Assembly: GCF_003057875.1 (NCBI RefSeq)
Contig: NZ_PYXZ01000002.1
Span: forward strand, 558,254-622,253
Direction of reading: 5' to 3'
Length of the DNA stretch: 64,000 bases
From: Nocardioides currus
GTDB taxonomy: Bacteria; Actinomycetota; Actinomycetes; Propionibacteriales; Nocardioidaceae
In this document: one piece after another, positions 7,490 to 20,720 of the stretch
How the letters are laid out: the number at the start of each line of letters is the position of its first letter
How positions within the stretch are numbered: position 1 is the stretch's first letter
Made by a program: the position numbers and the translations under genes
The notes under the pieces: generated by a model
The model's database searches: none
Told to the model about the DNA's origin: nothing
What the model saw: only the letters and a program-made list of their open reading frames with translations

Positions 7490-9016
7490 ATGCCGCCCGC
7501 ATCTTCCCCCGGGTCGCAGGTTTCCCGGTTCACGACCCTGGACCGCGCGCAACGCGTCCGCTTCCGCCGCGCCGTCGCGCTGATGGTGATGACCCTGGCC
7601 GTCCCCGGCTCGGCGCAGCTGGTCGCCGGCAACCGTCGGGTCGGCCGGATCGCGATGCGCACCTGGATGGGGCTCGGCGTCGCGCTGCTGCTCTCGGTGG
7701 TCGTCTCCTACTTCTCGCACGGCTTCGCGTTCTGGGCGGTCTCCAACACCTGGCTGCTGGGCCTCGCCCGCTTGGTGCTGATGGCCCTGGCGGTCGGCTG
7801 GGCGCTGCTGTTCATGGACGCGTGGCGGCTCGGGCAGCCGCTCGAGCTGCAGCGCCAGCACCGCCTCGCCGTCGTGGGCGTCAACGGCTTCCTCTGCTTC
7901 TCCGTCGCCGGGGCGCTGCTCTTCGGCGCGCACATGGTCGGCGTGCAGCGCCAGTTCATGATCACCATGTTCGGCGACGGTCCGGTGGTCGGTGCCCACG
8001 ACGGACGCTTCAACATGCTCCTGCTCGGCGGCGACTCCGGCGCCGGGCGCTGGGGCCTGCGCCCCGACTCCCTCACAGTGGCCAGCATCGACGCCCGCAC
8101 CGGGAAGACCGTGCTGATCGGGCTGCCCCGCAACATGTCCAACTTCCCGTTCGCCGAGGGCTCGGTGATGGCCGAGCAGTTCCCCGACGGGTTCGACTGC
8201 GACGAGTGCTACCTCAACGGCGTCAGCACCTGGGCCGGCGACCACACCGACCTGTTCAAGGGCTCGAAGACCCCCGGCGTCGACGCGACCGTCAGCGCCG
8301 TCGAGGGCGTGACCGGCCTGAAGATCAACTACTGGGCGATGGTCAACCTCGCCGGCTTCCGCAACCTCGTCGACGCCGTCGGCGGGGTCACGCTCACCGT
8401 GCGCGAGCGCATCCCGGTCGGGCTCCCGTACGACGACTTCTACCGCTTCATCGAGCCCGGCACCCGCAAGCTCGACGGCATGGACACGCTGTGGTTCGCC
8501 CGGGCCCGCGACGGCTCCGACGACTACTCGCGGATGGCGCGCCAGAAGTGCGTCATGAACGCCATGCTGCAGCAGATCAGCCCGCAGGACGCGCTGCGCA
8601 ACTTCTCCAAGATCGCCGCGGCGTCCTCCGAGATGATCTCGACCAACGTGCCCAAGGGGGAGGTCGACACCTTCCTCGACCTGGCCATCAAGGCCAAGTC
8701 GCAGAAGATCGGCACGGTCAGCCTGGTGCCGCCGAAGATCGTCACCGCCGACCCCGACATCAACCTCGTGCACTCGATGGTCGCCGCGGCGATCGACCGC
8801 GCCGAGGGCGTCAAGCCGGCGCCCGCCACGACGGAGGCCGCGCCCGCCACGAGCGAGGCGGGCGACCAGACGAGCGACGAGACTGCTGCTGGCACGACCT
8901 CGCCCAGCACCCCGGGTCCGACGACCACTCCCGCTCCGGTCACCGGCGGCTCGGTGGGCTCGCTGAAGGACGGGTACGCCGCCAACCAGGCCGACGACCT
9001 GGGATCGGTCTGCTGA
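7490..9016 (+). CDS. LCP family glycopolymer transferase with multi-pass N-terminus
   Basis: A 508-residue protein. Four hydrophobic segments lie in the first 150 residues (about 28-47, 59-82, 89-109, 126-151), unlike the single anchor of classical LCP proteins. The LCP domain follows (about 175-430): NMLLLGGDSGAGR, RPDSLTVASIDARTG, IGLPRNM, and WFARARDGSDDYSRMARQK. A Thr/Pro/Ala-rich tail ends in a lone Cys. LCP enzymes attach polymers to peptidoglycan; the position directly before galactofuranosyltransferase and mutase genes suggests this one handles the polymer made here. GAGAGG precedes the ATG by about 7 bases. Confidence 0.9.
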   Translation: MPPASSPGSQVSRFTTLDRAQRVRFRRAVALMVMTLAVPGSAQLVAGNRRVGRIAMRTWMGLGVALLLSVVVSYFSHGFAFWAVSNTWLLGLARLVLMALAVGWALLFMDAWRLGQPLELQRQHRLAVVGVNGFLCFSVAGALLFGAHMVGVQRQFMITMFGDGPVVGAHDGRFNMLLLGGDSGAGRWGLRPDSLTVASIDARTGKTVLIGLPRNMSNFPFAEGSVMAEQFPDGFDCDECYLNGVSTWAGDHTDLFKGSKTPGVDATVSAVEGVTGLKINYWAMVNLAGFRNLVDAVGGVTLTVRERIPVGLPYDDFYRFIEPGTRKLDGMDTLWFARARDGSDDYSRMARQKCVMNAMLQQISPQDALRNFSKIAAASSEMISTNVPKGEVDTFLDLAIKAKSQKIGTVSLVPPKIVTADPDINLVHSMVAAAIDRAEGVKPAPATTEAAPATSEAGDQTSDETAAGTTSPSTPGPTTTPAPVTGGSVGSLKDGYAANQADDLGSVC

Positions 9017-9041
9017 CGCGGCAGCCCCTAGGGTGTAGCGC

Positions 9042-14128
<5,087 letters not shown>

Positions 14129-14132
<4 letters not shown>

Positions 14133-15046
14133 CCACCATCCCCAGCCCCGCGCCGATCAGGCGTCGCAGCACGCCCGAGGAGCTCGAGGCGCTGCCGTTG
14201 CTGCCGCCGTCCGCGACCGGGCTGGCGGAGGTGGTGCGCCGGCGCTACCTGCTCAAGATGCTGGTGCGCAACGCCATCCAGTCGCGCTACCAGGGCACGG
14301 CGCTGGGCTGGATGTGGAGCTACCTGCAGCCCGCGATCCGCTTCTGCCTGTTCTACTTCCTGTTCCAGGTGATGATCGGGCGCGGCGCCGGCATGGAGAA
14401 CTTCGCCGTGCACCTGTTCGCCGGGATGGTGATGGTGCACTTCTTCACCGAGACCTTCAACGGCGGCACGATGGCGCTGGTGCAGAACCGCTCGCTCATC
14501 ACCAAGCTGGCCGTGCCCCGCGAGATGTTCCCGGTCTCGCGGATGCTGGTGGCGGCCTGGCACACCGTGCCGATGGTCGCGATCCTCGTGTTCGTGTGCG
14601 TGCTGCTCGGCTGGACGCCCGACCCGGCCGGCCTCGTGGCGATCGTGCTCGGCTTCGCCATCACGGCGCTCTTCGGGCTCGCGCTCGGGCTCGTGTTCAG
14701 CGTCGCCAACGTCTACATGCGCGACTTCGGCAAGGTGGCCCAGACGCTCACCCAGTTCGTGAACTTCAGCGTGCCGATGATGTATCCCTACACGCTGGTC
14801 CACGAGCGTTTCGGCGAGCCCATCGCGTCCTACTACCTCGTCAACCCGATGGCCGAGGCCGTGCTGCTGATCCAGCGGGGCTTCTGGACCGGCACGACGA
14901 GCGACCCCGCCTACACCGCGGGCATCCACCTGCCCGAGGACCTCTACACCCGCGGCCTGGTCATGACGCTGATCGCCCTGGTGTGCGTGGTCCTCGCCCA
15001 GCGGCTGTTCTCCCGCCTCGAGGCGCGGGTGCCGGAGCGCCTCTGA
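14129..15046 (+). CDS. wzm: Polysaccharide ABC exporter permease (Wzm type)
   Basis: A 305-residue ABC-2 type membrane protein with six predicted helices and a short cytoplasmic N-terminus. RRRYLLKMLVRNAIQSRYQGTA is the usual amphipathic entry segment, and LGWMWSYLQPAIRFCLFYF starts the first helix. Mycobacterial Rv3783 and Wzm homologues flip lipid-linked galactan or O-polysaccharide. It pairs with the ATPase that follows (stop and start overlap as TGATG) and is coupled to the GlfT2-like gene upstream. Confidence 0.9.
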
Positions 15047-15837
15047 TGACGACCATGATCAAGGTGGACAACGCCACCAAGTCCTTCACGCTGTCCTACC
15101 ACCGCTCGCTCAAGCAGCTCGCGCTGGCCAAGGCCCGCGGCCGCAAGACCCACGACGTGTTCAACGCCGTCGACGACGTCACCTTCTCCGTCAAGGAGGG
15201 GGAGGCCATCGGGCTGATGGGCCTCAACGGCTCGGGCAAGTCCACGCTGCTCAAGCTCGTCAGCGGCGTCATGCGCCCCGACTCGGGCTCGGTCCTCACC
15301 CGCGGCCGCATCGCCGGCCTGATCGCGACCGGTGCCGGGTTCGACCCGCAGCTCACCGGTCGCGACAACCTGTTCCTCAACGCCGCGATCCTGGGCATGT
15401 CCCGCGCCGAGACGCTGCGCAAGTTCGACGAGATCGTCGACTTCGCCGACCTCGACAAGTTCCTCGACACCGAGGTCGCCTACTACTCCTCCGGGATGAA
15501 GGCCCGCCTCGGCTTCGCGGTCGCCATCAACGTCGACGCCGACATCTTCATCGCCGACGAGGCGCTGGCGGTGGGGGACCGGCCCTTCAAGCGCAAGTGC
15601 AAGAAGCGCATGGACGAGATCGTGCAGTCCGGCGTGACGATGTTCTACGTCTCGCACGCGCCCGGCGCCGTACGCAACCTCTGCAGCCGCCTCCTCGTCC
15701 TCGAGAAGGGCCGCCTTGCCTTCGACGGCGACGTCGACGAGGGCATTGCCTACCTGCAGTACGACGACGATGACGACGACGAGGTCAAGGGCCGCGGCAA
15801 GTACACCTCGGACGACGGGCTCGGCGCCGACATCTAG
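15046..15837 (+). CDS. wzt: Polysaccharide ABC exporter ATPase (Wzt type)
   Basis: A 263-residue nucleotide-binding subunit. Walker A is GLNGSGKST (59-67), the ABC signature is YSSGMK (147-152) and Walker B is IFIADEAL (167-174). The signature YSSGMKARLGFAVA is specific to the Wzt/TagH polysaccharide exporters. The C-terminal carbohydrate-binding domain of O9a-type Wzt proteins is missing; a short Asp-rich tail (DDDDDDE) takes its place, as in mycobacterial RfbE. The TAG stop lies at the exact edge of repeat array A. Confidence 0.92.
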   Translation: MTTMIKVDNATKSFTLSYHRSLKQLALAKARGRKTHDVFNAVDDVTFSVKEGEAIGLMGLNGSGKSTLLKLVSGVMRPDSGSVLTRGRIAGLIATGAGFDPQLTGRDNLFLNAAILGMSRAETLRKFDEIVDFADLDKFLDTEVAYYSSGMKARLGFAVAINVDADIFIADEALAVGDRPFKRKCKKRMDEIVQSGVTMFYVSHAPGAVRNLCSRLLVLEKGRLAFDGDVDEGIAYLQYDDDDDDEVKGRGKYTSDDGLGADI

Positions 15838-15968
15838 CCGAGTCGGCGTGAACGCGGTGCCGAGTCGGCGTGAACGCTGTGCCGAGTCGGCGTGAACGCG
15901 GTGCCGAGTCGGCGTGAACGCGGTGCCGAGTCGGCGTGAACGCGGTGCCGAGTCGGCGTGAACGCGGT
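15837..15968 (+). repeat. Array A: six 22-bp tandem repeats
   Basis: Six head-to-tail 22-bp units without spacers (15837-15858, 15859-15880, 15881-15902, 15903-15924, 15925-15946, 15947-15968). Five are identical and unit 2 has one change (CTGT for CGGT). Each starts with the dyad-containing core GCCGAGTCGGCG followed by TGAAC. The first base of unit 1 is the last base of the wzt stop codon. A related array in inverted orientation lies at 16991-17114. Confidence 0.95.
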
Positions 15969-15976
15969 TGTCCACA
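15968..15976 (+). promoter_or_regulatory. DnaA-box-like 9-mer abutting array A
   Basis: TTGTCCACA matches the preferred DnaA box of high-GC actinobacteria and starts on the last base of array A. It is a single copy, so it is not an origin; it may be coincidental or part of the promoter region of the gene at 16026. Confidence 0.3.
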
Positions 15977-16025
15977 GGTCGCGCGTGACCGGGTAGTAGT
16001 CGCGCCCGGCGGGCATGCCCGTCCC

Positions 16026-16988
16026 ATGCTGACCGAGCACCTCTTGCCGACGGGGTGGCCCCTGCCGCCCGACGAACCGTTCACGCTGCGCGACGCGAGG
16101 GCGGCCGGCGTGCACCGCAAGCTCCCCGCACTCCTGGCGTCCCGGGCCGTACGGCGCCCGCTGCGTGCGGTCTACGTCTCGTCAGCGGTCCCCGACAGCG
16201 TCGGCCTGCGGGCCGCGTGCGTGTCGTTGGTCATGCCGCCCGGCTGCTTCGTCACCGATCGCTGCGCCGGCTGGCTGCACGGCGCGGACATGACGCTCGC
16301 CCCCAACGAGGACGTGCTGGTTCCGCGGGTGACCTTCTTCCGCCCCAGCGACGAGGGCCGACTGCGAAACGGGTTGTGCATCAGCGGGGAGCGTCTCGTC
16401 CGCGCCGACGACCTCGTCGAGGTGAACGGCATCCTCGCCACCAGCAGGCTGCGCACCGCTCTCGACCTCGGCCGGCTGCAGAAGCCGGACGTCGCGCTGG
16501 CGGGCATGGACTCGATGGCGCGGCTCGGTGGGGTCGAGATCGCCGAGCTGGTCGCCGCGGTCGATCGGTTGAAGGGCCAGCGTGGCGTCGTACAACTGCG
16601 CGAGCTGGCGCCGATCGTGGACGGGGGCTCCGAGTCCTTCGGCGAGTCGGCGATGCGACGCCGGTGGCACGGGGCTGGGCTGCCGTGGCCCAGCACCCAG
16701 ATCCCCATCGTGGTCGACGGCGTCGAGATCTTCCGCCTCGACCTGGGTCTGGAGGACCTGATGTACGCCGCCGAGTACGACGGACGTCGCTGCCACACCG
16801 CCGACGCTGATCGCGAGCACGACGGCCGACGCCGTGCCTGGCTCGCGACGAATCGTGCCTATGCCATCGAGAAGCTCGACCACCGCAACGTCTTCGGGGT
16901 CGACCAGGACGCGCAGGAGCGCCTGGCCGACGGCTACGCCCGTGCACGGGAGACCTTCGCCAGCCGCCGTCGTCGGATCATCTACTGA
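16026..16988 (+). CDS. DUF559/AbiEi-like protein with PD-(D/E)XK (Vsr-like) nuclease C-terminus
   Basis: A 320-residue protein of an expanded actinobacterial family. The N-terminal part (about 20-130) resembles the winged-helix/AbiEi-type domain (FTLRDARAAGVHRKLPALL, LRAVYVSS). The C-terminal part reads FRLDLGLEDLMYAAEYDGR, then DREHDGRRRAWLATNRAY, matching the D...E-Y-D-G pattern of DUF559/Vsr-like restriction-fold nucleases. Activity is not proven, and no adjacent toxin is seen. The ATG is 58 bases after array A; upstream in-frame codons would lie within the repeats. Both arrays bracket this gene alone, which suggests that they and the gene form one unit. Confidence 0.7.
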   Translation: MLTEHLLPTGWPLPPDEPFTLRDARAAGVHRKLPALLASRAVRRPLRAVYVSSAVPDSVGLRAACVSLVMPPGCFVTDRCAGWLHGADMTLAPNEDVLVPRVTFFRPSDEGRLRNGLCISGERLVRADDLVEVNGILATSRLRTALDLGRLQKPDVALAGMDSMARLGGVEIAELVAAVDRLKGQRGVVQLRELAPIVDGGSESFGESAMRRRWHGAGLPWPSTQIPIVVDGVEIFRLDLGLEDLMYAAEYDGRRCHTADADREHDGRRRAWLATNRAYAIEKLDHRNVFGVDQDAQERLADGYARARETFASRRRRIIY

Positions 16989-16990
16989 GC

Positions 16991-17114
16991 TCGCGCCGAC
17001 TCGGCAGTGACTTCGCGCCGACTCGGCGGTGGGTTCGCGCCGACTCGGCGGTGGGTTCGCGCCGACTCGGCGGTGGGTTCGCGCCGACTCGGCGGTGGGT
17101 TCGCGCCGACTCGG
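16991..17114 (-). repeat. Array B: inverted 22-bp tandem repeats
   Basis: Five full units and a partial sixth, also with a 22-bp period (16991-17012, 17013-17034, 17035-17056, 17057-17078, 17079-17100, 17101-17114). Units 2-5 are identical; unit 1 diverges at its end and unit 6 decays after the core. On the complement strand the unit starts with the same 12-base core GCCGAGTCGGCG as array A, followed by CGAAC, and differs from A mainly in its last five bases. It therefore faces array A across the nuclease-like gene. It begins 3 bases after that gene's stop. Confidence 0.95.
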
Positions 17115-17198
17115 TAGAAAACTTGACAATTCGCGAAGTCATCGGCGTGGCGAGTGGAAATTACAGCGTTGTAGTTACTCACGAAACCTAGCGCACTC

Positions 17199-17232
17199 GT
17201 GTGACTGGTGTGAAAGTTGCTTCTCGTGTGAC
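17199..17232 (+). promoter_or_regulatory. 9-bp-period direct repeats upstream of PGRP amidase gene (candidate MtrA site)
   Basis: GTGTGAC at 17199-17205, GTGTGAA at 17208-17214 and GTGTGAC at 17226-17232 are spaced 9 and 18 bases apart, so all three lie in the same 9-base phase. They sit 28-62 bases before the ATG at 17261. The stretch 17115-17198 between array B and these repeats is AT-richer than its surroundings and contains TTGACA at 17123-17128, but I see no convincing -10 at the right distance. Confidence 0.45.
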
Positions 17233-17260
17233 CTTCCCCGCGCACTGGAGTAGACAATTG

Positions 17261-19984
17261 ATGCGTCCTGTTCAAGCCCGTTTCGTCACCGCCTGCCAGC
17301 AGCTGCTGGCGCTCGGTGTGGTCCTGGCCGTCCTCACCCCGGCGGCCGGCGTGCTGTCGCTCGACATCGTCGGCGCCCGCCCGGTGCCGAGCGGCTCGCC
17401 CGCGCTGGCCGGCTCGCTCGCCTCCGCGACCGTGCCGACGAAGCCGGTGAAGTCGACCGTCACCGAGGTGCCCCTCACCACGCAGACCGGTGACGCCCGC
17501 TCGCTGGGCGGGTCGACGCTGATGCGCGGGTCGATCGCGGCCACCCACCTGACCAGTCGCCCGCAGCCGGTCTCCGGCTACGGCGCGGTCGGCGTGACGT
17601 GGGCGCACGGCACCGAGATCGGCGAGGACGCCATCTCGGTGCAGGTCCGCACCCGCACCGGCGACGAGTGGAGCGACTGGAGCGAGATCCAGTACCACGA
17701 CGACCACGGGCCCGACCCCGACAGTGCGGAGGCGGCGACCGCCCGCCCCGGCACCGACCCGCTGGTCATCGGCGACGTCGACGACGTGCAGGTCAAGGCG
17801 GCCATGACCGGCGACGGCGAGACCGCCGCCCGGCTCCCGGCCGACCTCAAGCTCGCCGTCGTCGAGCCCGGCACCGCGAAGGAGTCGGAGAGCGAGACGC
17901 CCGCGGAGAACACCGGCGACTCCTCGTCGTACGACGACGAGTTCGAGGAGCGCGGGGAGGGAGCCATCTCGCTGCGGGCCGCGAAGACCACCCCCGCGAT
18001 GCCGACGATCTACAGCCGTGCCCAGTGGGGTGCCGACGAGTCGATCCGCAACCCGAAGAACCTGCGCTACGGCACGGTGAGCGCCGGCTTCGTCCACCAC
18101 ACCGTCAACGCCAACGACTACACCGAGGCCCAGGTCCCCGGCATCCTGCGCAGCATCTACGCCTACCACGTGAAGTCACGCGGCTGGAGCGACATCGGCT
18201 ACAACTTCCTCGTCGACCGCTTCGGTCGGATCTGGGAGGGCCGCTACGGCGGCATCGACAAGAACGTCGTCGGCGCCCACACGCTCGGCTACAACGACTA
18301 CTCGTTCGCGATGTCGGCGATCGGCAACTTCGACCTCGTGCAGCCGCCGGACGTCATGCTCCGGGCCTACGGCCAGCTGTTCGCGTGGAAGCTCGCTCTC
18401 AACGGCGTCAACCCCGCCTCGACGGCCCAGCAGGTCGGGAAGTCCACCTTCCAGGCCATCAACGGCCACCGCGACGCCGGCAAGACCGCGTGCCCGGGCA
18501 AGTACCTCTACGCCCAGCTGCCGACGATCCGGGCGTACGCCGCAGCGGCAGCGCCGGCGGTGCCCACCCCGGCGCCGCCGCCCCCGCCGCTCGAGATCGC
18601 CGACCCGGCCCCGCAGTCCAACCTCGTGGGCGGTGGCTACCCCGACCTCGTGGTGCGTCGCGCCAGCGACAACCAGGCGCTCATCGTCCCGACCGGGGGC
18701 CTGACCTCGTTCAGCAAGGGCGCCACCATCTCCTCCAAGGGCTGGTCCAACCGGCCCGAGGTGCTGGTCTCACCCGACCTGACCGGCGACGGCGTGGCCG
18801 ACCTGGTCTCCACCAGCGAGAAGGGCGTCCTGCGCATCCGTCCCGGCAAGGGCGGCGGCAAGTTCAAGGCGACCTCGAAGGTCATCACGACGACCAAGGG
18901 CCACACCCTGCTGACGGCCGTCGGCGACCTGAACAAGGACGGTCGCAACGACCTCGTCGCGCGCTACAAGGGACGCCTGGTGGCGCTGCTGGGGACCAAG
19001 AAGGGCGGGTTCTCGCGCGTCCTGCTCGGCAAGGGCATGGGCAGCTACACCCAGTTCATCGGGGTCGGCGACCAGAACGGCGACGGCTCGGCCGACCTCT
19101 ACGCCCGCGACACCAAGGGCCGGGTCTACCTGTACGCCGGCAACGGCGCCGGCAAGTTCGGTGGGCGCTCCGCGGTGCCGGGGTCCTGGGCGGCGTACAA
19201 CCGCCTGGCCGCCGCCGACTTCAACGGCGACGGGCGCAGCGACCTGGTCGGGCGCACCAAGAAGGGCAAGGTCTACGTGCACCTCGCCCGCGGCGACGGC
19301 TCCTACTCGCTGCCGATCGGCCCGGCCGCCAACGTGCGCTCGCTGCGCTCGCTGACCGCCGCCGGCAACCTCGTCGGCGACGCCGCCCCCGACCTGCTCG
19401 GCGTCAAGGGCAACAGTCTCGTCGTGGTGGCCAACAAGGGCACCTACGAGCTGGGCGCCCCCATCGACACCGGGGTCGCCATGCCGACGGCCGAGCTGAT
19501 CATCAACGCCGGCGACTGGGACAAGGACGGGTCGGGCGACGTCATCACCCGCACCGGCGACGGCAACCTGTGGCTCTACCGCGGGAACGGGGCGGGGCAG
19601 CTCGCCTCGCCCAACCAGATCGGCAGCGGGTTCGGCGGCATCGCCGGCCTCACCGCGGTCGGCGACGTCACCGGCGACGGCTACCCCGACCTGCTCGGCA
19701 CCCCGTCAGGCGGCTCGCTCTCGGTCTTCGCCGGGACCGGCACGGGCATCTCCAACGGTCGTGCCGTGGCCGGTCGGACGGTGGCCCGCAACGGCCTGCC
19801 GAGCGACCTGTCGACGTTCGACTGGGTCATCCCGGTCAGCGACATCAAGGCCAAGGGCTCGGGCGACTACGTCGTGCGCCAGAGCAGCACCGGCTACCTC
19901 TACCTCTACTCCGGGACCAAGTCCGGCGTGGCTCCGCCGCGCTTCCTGGCCGAGGGGATGGGGGCCTACAACCTGGCCGGCTAG
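17261..19984 (+). CDS. Secreted N-acetylmuramoyl-L-alanine amidase (PGRP domain) with FG-GAP/VCBS repeats
   Basis: A 907-residue exported protein. A signal peptide lies in about 1-38. A beta-rich linker with several acidic runs covers up to residue 245. An Amidase_2/PGRP domain (about 247-425) shows RAQWGADESI, GFVHHTVNANDY, the partner segment DIGYNFLVDRFGRIWEGRYGG and the zinc/catalytic NGHRDAGKTACPG. The C-terminal half (about 455-905) carries repeated FG-GAP units such as GDLNKDGRNDLV, DFNGDGRSDLVG and GDVTGDGYPDLLG, a calcium-binding propeller. It should cleave the peptidoglycan stem or bind the wall outside the cell. Rv3811 of mycobacteria is a related protein near glf. GGAG lies about 10 bases before the ATG. 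Confidence 0.88.
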   Translation: MRPVQARFVTACQQLLALGVVLAVLTPAAGVLSLDIVGARPVPSGSPALAGSLASATVPTKPVKSTVTEVPLTTQTGDARSLGGSTLMRGSIAATHLTSRPQPVSGYGAVGVTWAHGTEIGEDAISVQVRTRTGDEWSDWSEIQYHDDHGPDPDSAEAATARPGTDPLVIGDVDDVQVKAAMTGDGETAARLPADLKLAVVEPGTAKESESETPAENTGDSSSYDDEFEERGEGAISLRAAKTTPAMPTIYSRAQWGADESIRNPKNLRYGTVSAGFVHHTVNANDYTEAQVPGILRSIYAYHVKSRGWSDIGYNFLVDRFGRIWEGRYGGIDKNVVGAHTLGYNDYSFAMSAIGNFDLVQPPDVMLRAYGQLFAWKLALNGVNPASTAQQVGKSTFQAINGHRDAGKTACPGKYLYAQLPTIRAYAAAAAPAVPTPAPPPPPLEIADPAPQSNLVGGGYPDLVVRRASDNQALIVPTGGLTSFSKGATISSKGWSNRPEVLVSPDLTGDGVADLVSTSEKGVLRIRPGKGGGKFKATSKVITTTKGHTLLTAVGDLNKDGRNDLVARYKGRLVALLGTKKGGFSRVLLGKGMGSYTQFIGVGDQNGDGSADLYARDTKGRVYLYAGNGAGKFGGRSAVPGSWAAYNRLAAADFNGDGRSDLVGRTKKGKVYVHLARGDGSYSLPIGPAANVRSLRSLTAAGNLVGDAAPDLLGVKGNSLVVVANKGTYELGAPIDTGVAMPTAELIINAGDWDKDGSGDVITRTGDGNLWLYRGNGAGQLASPNQIGSGFGGIAGLTAVGDVTGDGYPDLLGTPSGGSLSVFAGTGTGISNGRAVAGRTVARNGLPSDLSTFDWVIPVSDIKAKGSGDYVVRQSSTGYLYLYSGTKSGVAPPRFLAEGMGAYNLAG

Positions 19985-20697
19985 ATCCGGTGCGTCGCGC
20001 GCTCCTCGTCGTACGTCGACTGGGACCGCTCGGGCGCGAGGTGCCGGACGAGGACCAGCGAGCCGCCGCGAACGAGCGGCTCGGTGACGGTGACGATCCC
20101 CGGTGGGGAAGCCGGGTTCGTCGCCGAGAAGAGACGGCCGCCGTCGGTGAGGACACTCCCGGCGGCGGCCGCCTCCATGAGCGCTCCCTGCGTCAGGGCG
20201 AGGTCGCCCAACGACACCGCCTCGTCGGCATCGGTCGGCGGGTCCCACGCGGTGAAGGCGTCGGGCTGCGTCCAGATCTCGATGCCGACGTCGTGCACGC
20301 CGGCGGGGACCGGCTCGGCGAACCGCACGCCCAGGGGGCGCAGGCTGCAGGCGAGCACCGGCAGGTCGTCGGCCCGGGCGGCCCACGCGTCCAGGGTGTC
20401 GGGTCCGCAGACCACGGCGTCCGGGTCAGCGTCGTCGGTGACCGTGAGGCCGACGGTCCAGGCCGCGGCCAGGAACACCGGACCGAGCCAGTGGGTGGGC
20501 AGGTCGAGACGCAGTCGCATCCCGCGCTCGAGGTCGGCCTCCTCGACCAGCAGGCCCGCTGCCTTGGACACCCAGTTGGCAAAGGTGGTCAGCGACAGCT
20601 CGACCCGCTCGTCGGTCTCGTGGTCGTAGAAGGTGATGAACGGCCGGCCGGCATCGCCGCGCAGCTGCCGGGCCAGCTCTGAGGAGAACGTCGTCAC
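19981..20697 (-). CDS. TIGR03089 family protein (AMP-binding-like N-terminal fragment)
   Basis: A 238-residue actinobacterial protein of the TIGR03089 family, related to the N-terminal region of adenylate-forming enzymes but lacking the adenylation core and its AMP-binding loop. Visible: PFITFYDHETDERVELSL, FANWVSKAAGLLVEEADL and DLPTHWLGPVFLAAAW, which mimic acyl-CoA synthetase starts. Function unknown; catalysis is unlikely. Two adjacent GTG codons could start it. I chose 20697 because it sits 6 bases from the complement-strand TAGGGT; 20700 is the alternative. Its stop overlaps the convergent amidase gene by 4 bases. Confidence 0.8.
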   Translation of the reverse strand: MTTFSSELARQLRGDAGRPFITFYDHETDERVELSLTTFANWVSKAAGLLVEEADLERGMRLRLDLPTHWLGPVFLAAAWTVGLTVTDDADPDAVVCGPDTLDAWAARADDLPVLACSLRPLGVRFAEPVPAGVHDVGIEIWTQPDAFTAWDPPTDADEAVSLGDLALTQGALMEAAAAGSVLTDGGRLFSATNPASPPGIVTVTEPLVRGGSLVLVRHLAPERSQSTYDEERATHRI

Positions 20698-20720
20698 CAC
20701 GACACCCTAGGGTTGCGGCC
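20698..20720. promoter_or_regulatory. Palindromic divergent promoter of two leaderless genes
   Basis: The perfect palindrome ACCCTAGGGT (20704-20713) supplies TAGGGT on both strands. It lies 7 bases before the ATG at 20721 and 6 bases before the GTG at 20697. The interval between the start codons is 23 bases, the same as at 6301-6323. Confidence 0.55.

Noticed and set aside
15968..15976. Replication origin
   Set aside because: Only one DnaA-box-like 9-mer, no AT-rich unwinding region, and no dnaA/dnaN/gyrB neighbours.
16026..16988. AbiE-type toxin-antitoxin system
   Set aside because: The N-terminal region recalls AbiEi, but no AbiEii nucleotidyltransferase toxin gene is adjacent.
15837..17114. 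CRISPR array
   Set aside because: Units are directly contiguous with no variable spacers, and no cas genes are present.
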